DNA of 64,000 nucleotides from Argentina anserina (lineage: Eukaryota; Streptophyta; Magnoliopsida; Rosales; Rosaceae), in contig NC_065877.1 in the NCBI RefSeq assembly GCF_933775445.1, positions 20,584,001-20,648,000 of the forward strand. The letters run 5' to 3'. Shown in pieces: positions 34,759 through 46,300 of this stretch; position 1 is the stretch's first letter, and every line of letters starts with the position of its first letter. The notes below the pieces were generated by a model. The model did not search any database. It was not told where the DNA came from and worked only from the letters and a program-made list of their open reading frames with translations. The position numbers and the translations under genes are program-made.

Positions 34759-36948
34759 ATGACCGCCCTAGCTCCCATCAACGACCTCCCGGAGGCGATA
34801 CTCACCACCATCATCGCTCTCGTCTCCGACACCCGCACCCGCAACTCAGTCTCTCTCGTCTCCCGCAAATTCCGCACTTTCGAGAGGGCCACGCGCGCCT
34901 CCCTCACCCTCCGCGGTAACGCGCGTGACCTCCACCTCATCCCGACCTGCTTCTCCGCCGTCTCCGACCTCGACCTCTCCCTCCTCTCCCCCTGGGGCCA
35001 CGCGCTCCTCTCCCCCTCCGCCTCCTCCATCGACCCTGCCCTCCTCGCCCACCGCCTCCGCCTCGCCTTCCCCGCCGTCACCTCCCTCACCGTCTACTCC
35101 CGATCCTCCTCCACCGTCGAGATCGTCGCCACTCTCTGGCCGCGAATGCGCCGCGTCAAGCTCGTCCGCTGGCACCAGCGGCCTCAACCGTCCCTACCCG
35201 GCGCCGACTTCGATCATCTCTTCCGGCAATGCCAAGCGCTCTCCGATTTAGACTTGTCGGAATTCTACTACTGCACCGAGGACCTCCCGCCGGTTCTGGA
35301 GGCTCATCCCAACGTGGCCCGATCACTCACCAAGCTCAATCTCCTCACGACGTCGTTTACAGAGGGCTTCAGAGCCGCCGAGATCAGATCCATCACCGCC
35401 GCCTGTCCGAAGCTTCAACAGCTTTTAATGGCGTGTATGTTTGATCCGAGATACTTGGGGTTCGTCGGAGAGGAGGCTCTTTTATCTATCTCGACTAATT
35501 GCCCGGAGCTCAGAGTCGTCCACCTCATCGATACGTCGTCGTTGGCCAACGCCCGCGGCGATCCGAACGACGACGGTTTCACAAGTGAAGACGCTCAGAT
35601 TGGGCGGGCGGCGCTGGTGGACTTCTTCTCCGGGCTGCCTTTGCTGGAGGAGCTCGTGCTGGATGTGTGCAAGAATGTGAGGGACAGTGGGTTAGCTTTG
35701 GAGGTTCTTGCTTCCAAGTGTCCTAGACTGAGAGCTCTGAAGCTTGGGCAGTTCCATGGGCTGTGCTCGGCGATTGGGTCCCGGCTCGACGGCATTGCTC
35801 TGTGTCATGGGCTGCAGTCGCTGTCGATTAAGAACTGTGGGGATTTGACGGATATGGGGCTGATTGAAATTGCGAGAGGATGTTGTAAGCTTGCCAAGTT
35901 TGAGGTTTTTGGGTGCAAGAAGATTACAGTGCAGGGGCTGAGGACGCTGGCTTGTTTGTTGAGGAAGACTTTAGTGGATGTGAGCATAACTTGCTGTAAG
36001 AACGTGGATGCTGCTGCCTCGGTGTGTGCCTTGGAGCCGATTCGCGATCGGATTCAACGTCTTCACATAGACTGTGTCTGGCAGCGGGAGCATCCGCACG
36101 ATTTTGATCTCAATCTAGTCAACAATTTTGATGCGGGTGATGATGGTGGTGGTGTGCTGGGTCGGAATGGTAATGATTACATGGACCTGAATTGGAGTGA
36201 TGAGTACGAGCACAGGAGCAGCAAAAGGTGCAAGTATGGATCAGATGGGGACTGTTCCTATGTGCCAACTAATGGCTATGCGAGTGGGAATGGAGATGGC
36301 CATGGTAATGGAAATGAGTTTTCGAGTGATGAGACTTGGGAAAGGCTGCAATACCTTTCCCTTTGGATTGAGGTGGGTGACTTGCTGACATCATTGCCAG
36401 AGGTGGGTCTGGATGATTGTCCCAATCTGGAGGAGGTTCAAATCCGTGTCGAAGGTGATTGCAGGGGAAGGCACAAGCCCGCACAGCGGGAATTCGGGTT
36501 GAGCTGCCTAGCCCACTATCCTCGGCTGTCAAAGATGAAGCTGGATTGCGGTGATACTGTGGGGTTTGCACTGACTGCTCCACCAGGGCAGATGGACTTG
36601 TCCCTTTGGGAGAGGTTCTTCCTCAGTGGAATTGGGAACTTGAGTCTCAACGAACTAGATTATTGGCCACCTCAAGACCGCGATATGAACCAGAGGAGTC
36701 TTTGGCTTCCAGCTGCTGGATTACTGGCAGAATGCATCACGCTCCGGAAGCTTTTCATCCATGGGACAGCGCACGAACATTTCATGATGTTCCTTGTGAG
36801 GAACCCAATCGTTAACTTCAGCTTAAGGGATGTGCAACTGCGAGAGGATTACTATCCGGCCCCTGAAAATGAAATGAGTACAGAGATGAGGGTGGACTCG
36901 TGCTGCCGGTTTGAAGATGCACTCAACAGGCGGCCCATCCTTGATTGA
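34759..36948 (+). CDS. MAX2: MAX2 F-box/LRR protein (strigolactone and karrikin signalling)
   Basis: A single uninterrupted exon encodes 729 residues (MTALAPINDLPEAIL ... RRPILD). The N-terminal F-box (about residues 8-48) carries INDLPEAIL and SLVSRKF. Leucine-rich repeats follow: LDLSLLSPWGH, FSGLPLLEELVLDVCKNV, LQSLSIKNCGDLTDMGL, LNELDYWPPQDRDMNQRSL, and the C-terminal LRDVQLREDYYPAPENEMST. MAX2 is the adaptor of a nuclear SCF ubiquitin ligase; with the receptors D14 or KAI2 it marks SMXL/D53 repressors for degradation. The protein is about 36 residues longer than Arabidopsis MAX2 (693). Much of that lies in an acidic Gly/Asn-rich loop at about residues 455-525 (contains GNGDGHGNGNE), and NPIVNFSLRDV near the C terminus seems about four residues longer than usual. 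The first half of the gene is strikingly GC-rich. No broken motif; very likely functional. Confidence 0.97.
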   Translation: MTALAPINDLPEAILTTIIALVSDTRTRNSVSLVSRKFRTFERATRASLTLRGNARDLHLIPTCFSAVSDLDLSLLSPWGHALLSPSASSIDPALLAHRLRLAFPAVTSLTVYSRSSSTVEIVATLWPRMRRVKLVRWHQRPQPSLPGADFDHLFRQCQALSDLDLSEFYYCTEDLPPVLEAHPNVARSLTKLNLLTTSFTEGFRAAEIRSITAACPKLQQLLMACMFDPRYLGFVGEEALLSISTNCPELRVVHLIDTSSLANARGDPNDDGFTSEDAQIGRAALVDFFSGLPLLEELVLDVCKNVRDSGLALEVLASKCPRLRALKLGQFHGLCSAIGSRLDGIALCHGLQSLSIKNCGDLTDMGLIEIARGCCKLAKFEVFGCKKITVQGLRTLACLLRKTLVDVSITCCKNVDAAASVCALEPIRDRIQRLHIDCVWQREHPHDFDLNLVNNFDAGDDGGGVLGRNGNDYMDLNWSDEYEHRSSKRCKYGSDGDCSYVPTNGYASGNGDGHGNGNEFSSDETWERLQYLSLWIEVGDLLTSLPEVGLDDCPNLEEVQIRVEGDCRGRHKPAQREFGLSCLAHYPRLSKMKLDCGDTVGFALTAPPGQMDLSLWERFFLSGIGNLSLNELDYWPPQDRDMNQRSLWLPAAGLLAECITLRKLFIHGTAHEHFMMFLVRNPIVNFSLRDVQLREDYYPAPENEMSTEMRVDSCCRFEDALNRRPILD

Positions 36949-37303
36949 AAGCAGGAATGTAAGTCAATAATATAAATCATAGGCGGTCAGGGTTTATGCT
37001 AGAAATTGGGAAATGTCAGAGCTCAGACATGTTCGCCTTCATTTCTCGATTTATCTTTTCCGTTATGCAAACAAATAGAATTTGATTATCCTTCTCAATA
37101 TGAGTGGAGATCCCAAACAATAGCAAAAATGGAGGCCAAACCAACTGTAATTGCTTTGATTGCACAAAAAGGCTGAGTTAACAAGAGAAATCAAACTTAA
37201 AATTTCACAACGATTGGGAAGTCAACAGGATACACCTTAAGCCGAGAGAATACAATGTAACACCCTCTACCATGTTTCCTATACATAAAGAAACAAGATT
37301 GTA
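36949..37303. other. Convergent intergenic spacer (3' UTRs of MAX2 and the kinase gene)
   Basis: 355 bp between two facing stop codons. Both 3' UTRs must lie or overlap here. AATAAT/ATAAAT-like signals occur near 36966-36976 on the plus strand, a possible MAX2 polyadenylation signal. Confidence 0.5.
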
Positions 37304-40300
37304 TCAGCAAAGTGAGTATTCGCAGTCTACCAAGCGCGAGAGTATGTCATCACAGGTTGGTCGTAAATGCGGCTCGGTCCAACAATCTGTATTCCAAGAT
37401 AAAGCAGAGGGTTTAGGGTTTTGGAAATAAAAGGTAGAGCAGCTAAATAAAAGGGTTTCATTAGTTTACGTGAGTGCCTATACCTGAGATAAGCCTGCCT
37501 AGGGGATTATCTGGAATGTCTAAGCGTGAACCCTCATTGGCAACAGCGTAAACAACCTGAGTAGAAGACAGCTATGAGTTCACTGAACTAATGCTACAAA
37601 CTACATAAACAGAACGAGTGAAATCTGATCGACACATACCCGTTCTGGTGGTACACCTTCCCAAGGTCTACTTAGAGCACAGAGCTCCCACATTATCACC
37701 CCAAAGCTGAAGATATCACACTTCTCTGTGAAGGGTTCATTTCTGATAAGCTCAGGTGCCATCCATTCCGGAGTTCCTGCAGAAGAGGAGTCCTTCATAT
37801 TTGCCTCGGTCATTATTCTTGACAGCCCAAAATCACAAATCTTGACGCCCCAATGCTTATTCACTAGACAATTAGCGCTCTTTAGGTCACGATGAACTAT
37901 CTTCATACGGTGTATGCACATCAACCCCCTTTAGCCAACAAAAAATCCAGTCAGTAATCTGTACTACTTACAATGAGAATGATAATAGATTCCTACATCA
38001 ATTTTATGTTTGATTATTTTTCATTTTATTGGGGCACTTTGCAAAACTCTGAGTTGTATGAAATCTCAAAAAATGACACATTTCTAAGCATGGCTTCCTA
38101 AAACAATCATAAATTCCTACCATCTGCTGAGACGTTGCAAGCATATAAAGATAAAGTTATCATAGGGTTCTATAAAGCATCTATGAGCTAAAAAACGAAA
38201 ACATGAATTTTTTTTTGGAATGATGTTTATAGATTATAAAGCATGGCTGGGATGTAGGAATGGGACAACAAATGATTACTTCAACCAATCAAATCATATG
38301 TGGGTGGCAACTCACATCTTCACTGGCTACATGAATCTCAACTCTTATTTCTTCCACGCATTCACTTGTTAGCTATTATATTTTCATTTAAAAGACAAAA
38401 TACTGCTCCGGCAATATCACTATACAGAAGATCAAAACTCATCAAGGCTTGCCATCTTTTACCTATATCTCAAAAAATATCCACACTCTGCTCATGGTCA
38501 TTGATTTAATGTCCAATTTCAGGAAACTCATTATTATTTGATTGCATTGCTGGGACTATCCCTTTAGGAGATGCAATCATCTTGACAATCATTTTTTACC
38601 AACCTCAAGGACCATTTTCGGCAGCATCCATAAATTAATCTAGATACCCTCTCATCTAAATGTGATCCAATAGATACAGATCAATAAAGCTGAAATTATG
38701 TTAATACTTAAGTGGGTATTTGTCAGCTAATCATGAAATCTGGTAAATACTGTCAGTGTTAAAGCATTCAAAGGCAAAACAATTTTACTATTATAGTAAC
38801 AAAGTGATATCCATTTCACATCAGCTTGTGAGTTGTCAAAATTTGTTGCGATAATAATTTTGAAAATGTTCTTGCCAATTTGCCATATGATGAGTAGCAG
38901 TCTATGAAGCACGGACACGCGGCCAAGGGTCCGTATTGCGTGTCCGACACGGACACGGACACGGACACGCTCGGACACGCTTGGACACGCTCGGACACGC
39001 GAACTCAATTTGGACACGGCTCGGACACGCGAGTGTCGGAATCGGACACGCGAGTGTCCGAATTGGACACGCGAGTATCCAAATTGGACACGCGGACACG
39101 CACCAACTCATAATAAAATTGAAAGTGCTTATGGTGAGAATCGAACCTTGGTCATCCAAGACACCCAACAACTCCTCAACCATTCCAACAGATTCAGTTT
39201 TTGTTATATTTATGCACACTTTAATATATATAAGGAGAGAAACTCATGATAAAAATAAAAATGCTTGTGGTGGGATTCGAACCTTGGTCATCCAAATGAT
39301 CCAACAAATCCTCAACCATTCCAACAGATTCAGTTTTTGTTATATTTATGCACACTTTAATATATATACACATCTAAATACTTTCAAATTTTTAAATTAT
39401 TTTTTTAATAAATATATATATATTAAAATAATTTTAATTGACGTGTCCACCACGTGTCCGTGTCCAAAAAAAATTTTATATGCCGTGTCTACGTATCGAA
39501 TCGTGTCCAATACGGACACTCGTGTCCGTGTCCGTGCTACATAGGTAGCAGTTGATCTAAAAAGCATATACAGAATACATCTTCTGGGTAGCTCTTTTTG
39601 TAGTCCCCAGAAAACTTGTGACAATGGAGTTATAGATGGACAGAGTGAACAAACCTGCATATATCACGCAACATTTTTAGTTTCCTTCGCCAGCTAAGCT
39701 TCTTCTTCTGACCACTTAAATGAATCAAATAATACAAGGAACCCATCTCCATGTATTCTGTAACCATCGACAATCGTGGAGGCTTTGTGCATGCACCCAG
39801 AAATAAAATGACTGCAAAAACAACATGGGCAATTTCAAATCAGTCGAAAAACAAAAGAAACTTGTAACAGAAAATATATACTCATCTATTCGACGATCAA
39901 GGAGAAAGAAAAGTTGGCTAGCATGATTAGATAAAGTACCATTTGGATGCCGAATGCGGCTGGAAACAAAGAGAAAAGATGAGTTCATTAGAAAAGTATT
40001 TAATAATAATAAACAATACAATAAAATAAAGGAAAAAAAAAAGCAGAACCCACAACAATCAAGCTGTCACTGAGGAAATACCTGAGAATAGATATCTCAT
40101 TGCAGAAGTCTTCCATGTTCTCAGTAGTAAGATCTTGCTCTAAAAAAACCTTAATTGCAACATCTGTTCCATTCCAAATGCCACGAAAGACTTCTCCAAA
40201 GAACCCTAACAACGAAACAAGTAACAAATTTAAGCTTTTATATGTTGAACTTGCAATTTTTGTTTTTCAGACTGGTAAACTAGATGCTTTTCCTAGACAA

Positions 40301-43300
40301 GTGAAGCTTCTTGTATCCTGGGGAAACTGAGTCTTTGCTTCTATTATGATTCCTTATAAATTTCAAGGATGCAATGAACACAAGGCATGTATGAGAGAAG
40401 AATGAAGTTGAAAAGTGACCTCTGGCAATAACCATAGGTTTTTAACATGCGGACCAAACTTCATAAATGATCAGCAACATTATTCAAGAGAAAAACAGGG
40501 AGTATGTACCGACTAGTATCTGTAATAGAGTAAAAGAAAAACACAAAGTATAACTATCTACTAACGTGTAGGAACTTGATCAATGATGTAAATGTACAAG
40601 TTATTACTGCAATGATATTTCACCTTTCAATGAAACAAAAGTTACTAAACCATATTTGAATCACATGTAAATGCTGCTTTGTACCACTGTGTGTGTCTGG
40701 TGTGAAGAAACGGTCTAATCAGGCTGGAAGAGCAGCTTAGATTTTGAAAATAAGCAGAAAGCAGTGATGCTTATACCTATTCCAACACGAGTTCCAACAC
40801 TCAGTTCTGAGAAATCTATGTTCCATTCTTGGTAAGGCAATAGAGGTTTGTTATCAAATGTGGCGGACTCAAGAATTCTGTTCCATGCTGAGAGCAGTTC
40901 AGCACTTCTCGTAAATTCTGATGATCCACCCCTCTCAGATGTTTGGCTCCTATATTGATGAGGCGATGTAGGTAGTGATATTGCTTTCTGAGTACTACTG
41001 ATTTGGTCCTGATGAAGAAAACATATAAGCAGGCTTCAATGAGAACTCAACCACAATCGTCTTAACTAAAGTACTATATGTATGGCCATCAAATAAGTAA
41101 ATTGAAGTCATGGAGAAATCTAAGCTGAGATCACTAGTTTATAATATTTATAATAAGAATGTTGAGTACTCTATGCAATCTGATAAGAAAAAGAATTATG
41201 AAATGCTTCTATCACTAGAGAATTCACACATCTGGCAAGGCACATGACTGCCACAATCTTACTTATGTGTCAAATCTAATCTTACTTCTGCTATAAAATT
41301 GCAAATTAATAGTGGTAGATACTCTATGTAATCTGTTAAGAATTATATGGTGTGATTTCTCTGGACATGCTCACAGCCAAATGCTTCCTCCATAACAACA
41401 CCTAACCCCTCGTCCAAAACTAATTTTGCAAGATTCAAAATCTCTTCTTTCACATATGCCCCTAAATCAAGACTTGTACTTCGCTTAGAAAATAGCAACA
41501 CTGGATGATAGTTTTAAAGTAACAGCATCTCGTGTTGTTTATAAATTCAACAACTTGGTGTGCTAATCAAGATAAACAAAATATGACAACTCTTCCTAAA
41601 TTTAAGTGCCATGAAGACATTGCTAACGCTAAGGACTGACGAGGGACAAAATAACATTTCTATTTTCATTTTTACCTTTTGAGGAGAAAAAGATGAGTTT
41701 TAAATACCTTAAATGTGTTATTATTTGTGCCATCTGATAAATGCTCACACGAAACAAGTAAAGAACTATGGCATTTTCAAGATTCAAAATCAAAGTTTTA
41801 CCGAAGATCATGGACTTTAACAAAATGTTTTGTGAATATTTATGCCCAATCCAGAACATGGTGCATTAATTCAAAATATCTATTTTTGCAGTCCCTTTCC
41901 AAGGATAGTATATTAAACCTTGGCAGTTTTGTAATTATCTATTAAATTATCTATCATGAATTTATTACCACATATCAGACTAAACCAGAATATAACCTTT
42001 GTCTCTATTATTCGCTTCTTCATTATTATTTTCGGCAATAAGTTCTAAATGGGGACCTAACAAAATGTCACAATTTGATAAAGCAACCGCACTGAGGAGT
42101 TACCAACTCTATAAGGAAATTCTCAGACATATTCTAGTGTACAGGAATACCATAATGACTGATTGGATCAATACACAGAATCTAACACAAGCTCTCCTAA
42201 AACATGGAAACATATCAAAACGGATTTGCATACAGGTGGTAAATTATAAGCCTCAACTTTTAACACAAAATAAAAAACCACCAACACAGACATCCGGTTC
42301 AAAAGCTACAACGAGTCATAAAAAATTCATTATTACCTACCATAGATACCAAATATTCATCAAAGTAATTGTATCTGAAAGAAAATTAATATATTCAATA
42401 TTATGTGTTTATTGAAGTACCATAATCAGAGTATTATGAACCAAACCCATTTGATGTAGGCGTGGAACACCTTAAAATAAAGTCAGCACAATGAGATAAC
42501 ATACATTGTTCTGAAGATTATTCCTGTCATTTGGAGAGTGGCAGAATGACCTCTCATCTCCCTGCTCTCTTAACAGACGATTTTGCTTCAATGTTTCATT
42601 CATCGCACGTACAGCCCTGATGTATTTGATCGGATTCCCGGTCATTGAGTTATACAGATATACATATCAAAACATTAAATAAATAACATTTAAAGCTTGA
42701 TAAAGAGAATGACCGGGCTGTTGAAAGTATGATTGAACTGTGGATAGACACACTAACACGGTTATATACAGACCATGTACCAAGTATTAGGAGCCCTCTG
42801 TGGTTTGAGCTAATCAAAACATTAAATAAATAACATTTAAAGCTTGATAAAGAGAACGACCGGGCTGTTGAAAGTATGATTGAACTGTGGATAGACACAC
42901 TAACACGGTTATATACAGACCATGTACCAAGTATTAGGAGCCCTCTGTGGTTTGAGCTAATTTTAGTGAGTCAACTCACCATTTTTTTATGAGGGTAAAA
43001 AACACCTTGTACAGTGACTAATCTTTGTGAGCAATGGAAAACAAGGTCTACTAAATACTTCTATGAACTTAAAAAAGGTTGTACATGGCTACTAGATTAA
43101 AGAAAATGCAATGACTTAGGCAGCTCTCTACCATAGACTGAATGTGCCACAAAAAAATCAACTTGTATTGAACTTTAACATTTGTTTGTCAGATGGATTA
43201 GAAGTGGCCCATTTTGGCTTTTAGCTAGTTGATACTGGTTTTACAACTCTAGTAGAACACTTTGTCATCGTATCAGGCTATTATACATAATTACCTTAAA

Positions 43301-46300
43301 CCTTTACTTGGTTCTATACTTTTTAATAAAAATTAATTGGCAATCCCTCCCTTACTCATTTATCCTTGAAAAAAGTATATCTGACCCACTGTGTCATGAT
43401 TCATGGGGCAAGATGCAATACGATAAATACATGAGATAAAAGAATTAGAGATAAAATCTTCGGCCACACAGATTGAATTCAATAGCAGCCTATAAGACTC
43501 TAGAGATCCTTATAATCAGACCATATTCCTTGACAGATTATTTTCCCAGCTCCAAATGCTCATAAAGGTGAATATAGTCAAGAAACACAGGTGGCTCCAT
43601 ATGTTCTAATAGTCATGAAATATCCAATCCACAAATCACAGCTGTATATAGTGAATGTTCCTAAATTTATGAAAGAGGACATAAATTTTTAAGTTTACTT
43701 GTTCTTCTGGGTAGGAAATTGTCGATAAATTAAACTTCTAACAGTATTTTGCCTCGAGAGAACGCACCCACGACTACCAAAAAGAAATATAGATACTGCG
43801 GGCAAGATTGGATCCAATATGACAGCATCATTAATCTCAAACAAAAATATATGTTTGAAATGTATAGAATATATATATATATATATGTGATAAAAAAATT
43901 AAAAGAGAAAAATTATCTTCCCTTTAGAAAGCCCCTTTATTTTTATTTTTATTTTTTATCCTTCTACTCTTCAAATGACCCATGAAAACTCTCATCATAA
44001 GATAACTTTCCGATATCGAACATTACACTGGTCTTAAGTACTATCAGGCAAACATCAAATGGAAGATGCATATCACAATCTAACAGTATAAAGAGACAAA
44101 ACAGAAGAGATACAAAAGTTATAACTTATAAGAATAACCAATAACTAAATCAAACAAATGCACAGAAATTTAATACAAGGGAAAATATCAGTTTTATGTT
44201 ACGACATGGCAAGTATATCAGTTTGCCACAATGGAGACTAACAATTTATAATGAGGCAAACACTTGTCTTGGAAAACATGAAATAAACATCAACCTTACG
44301 ATGTCATCACCAATCTCTGGAGTAATACTAATGCTTCTTCTTCGTAATCTACGCACTTCTGATGTCAATGCACCATCTGACCTGTAGCTACAGTCAAGAA
44401 TTGACAGCAAAAAAATTACTAGAAGAGAGTAGTATTCAGTACAAAATACAGCATACTATATAACGCCAAACATGATATAAGTGGTTTAATTTTATAATCC
44501 TGTTGAGAAAAAAATTCCAATGCTTTATAACATGTGTGGTACATGTGTCAAATTTCCATTCTAATTTACGTCTCATCTGACACAGTATAGATGTGATGAC
44601 CATTGATCTACACACCATGTAACCCAAAAAGCCTGCTTTTCACCCCCCATACCCCATAACAAACCAAAAGGAAAACCATAAAAAGCTACAATAAGTATTG
44701 GTAATCAGTTGAAATACGCTCACAATTGGTAATACCACTATCCACCTCTACACCTACCCAATCTGCAAAACAATTCAAGATTGAAGGCGTGCATGTTCTG
44801 TGGTTATGAAATAAGACCTGGATGACTACCAGTATAAGTTTGGATAATAAATTAAATTAAAACATCTACCGCTACATCAAAGTTTCATATAAATGGATCA
44901 ATATAAGATCAATAGAGATAAAAACCTTGATTTAGGCATGTCATCCGCATAATCTCTAAAAGACTTCCTATCACCACCGAGCATGGACCGGCCACGTGCC
45001 CGAAAGGAAGGATGTTCTGGACTGAAAACCAAGTAAAAGTTTTCAAATTACAACAAATAAATAAGTAATGACATTGCTTCAAAAGGACAGGAATTTGGGA
45101 CAACTTTGGATAGCCGAGCCAGTTAAACACAAGTTTACCAAAAACCATACGTACATACAAAAAACAAAGATGATGTGACATCATAATTGAGTTGGATGAA
45201 AAAGTAATACATTTCCCACATGTGAGCATCTCTAAATGTTGATAAAGTAGAAAAAAAAAACTCTGCAAGCAACACATGAAAAATATAGAGGGAAAAAAAC
45301 ATCAGAGTAGAAAGAACAACACTGCCAACTCTTAACTGAAGCAGACATGACATGACTCCCTAAAAAATTGAGCCTAGACTACACCAAAGAGAATTATGAC
45401 CTGATTGGATGAAAGAGTTATATTTTTCCCACATGTAAAGAACTCTACATTTGAGCATGTTGCTCGATAGAAGTGGATAAGAACTCAACAAGGAAATCAA
45501 CATTTAAGACTAGAAAGACCACCGCTACAAACTCTTGACTGAAGCATAAAAGACTCCTAATAAGGAACCTCATCCAGTTAATCATAGTTGTAAGCTTAAA
45601 TTCCTTTGAAACAGAAGCCCATACAGCTGCCGGGCAAATTACTCTAACCCAAAGTTCCTCCAACCCTTCACCTATGTGATTTTAAAAATCTCTCCTATTT
45701 CTCTCCGTCCAAAGAACCAAATGACAGTATTTTTCTTCTTCTAGAAGAAGACCCAAATGACATTTAGAAGTTTATGGACATTCACTATATACAGCTGTGA
45801 TTTGTGGAAAAATACTGTTAGAAGCTAATTTTTCAGCTCATTATGTTTGTTTTACTAGCATGAATAATGCCACCTTTCTAATTCATTTGACACTGCTCCC
45901 ATTGCAACTACTTTTACTTATGTAGACATTATACAGCAGAACCAGTAAGACCAGCATCAGCTAATTAATCTATACTGATTCTATCATATCATCTGCCTCT
46001 CATTTATTAGTATGACACTGCTTTAACAGAATCCCATTCTCCCAACAACAGAACTGTATAGCAAAGTCAGTCCTATCATCAACTCCTATGCAGCAGGATG
46101 TATGAACAAATACCTCCTTTTTCAGGTTCTAAAAGTTGTTTAAGATAAAACCAAGGGTGTGAACAAATCTGTACAGTCAAGCTCCATCAATTCAATTATA
46201 CTCATGCGGAAAAAGAAAAGAATTTTCATCAAAAATATATTGGTGGGCTTTTGAAACTAGACCCACACCAAACCATGGAATCTAGAATGAAGAAAAATAA

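Noticed and set aside
34716..35251. Antisense and alternative-frame open stretches over the start of MAX2
   Set aside because: They arise from the high GC content of the MAX2 exon; low-complexity Pro/Ser or Gly/Glu peptides with no domain.
39262..39300. tRNA T-arm-like phrase gtgggattcgaacc
   Set aside because: No acceptor, D or anticodon arms; it is part of a direct repeat in a transposon.
38936..39544. 202-codon frame
   Set aside because: Lies wholly within the transposon at 38902-39544 and is made of repeated GGACAC translations.
44738..44776. Exon-like stretch with good splice sites in a kinase intron
   Set aside because: Including it would break the frame; the exon at 44926-45021 joins directly to 44295-44381 (KS-R-SDGAL) and the total then equals 2373 nt.
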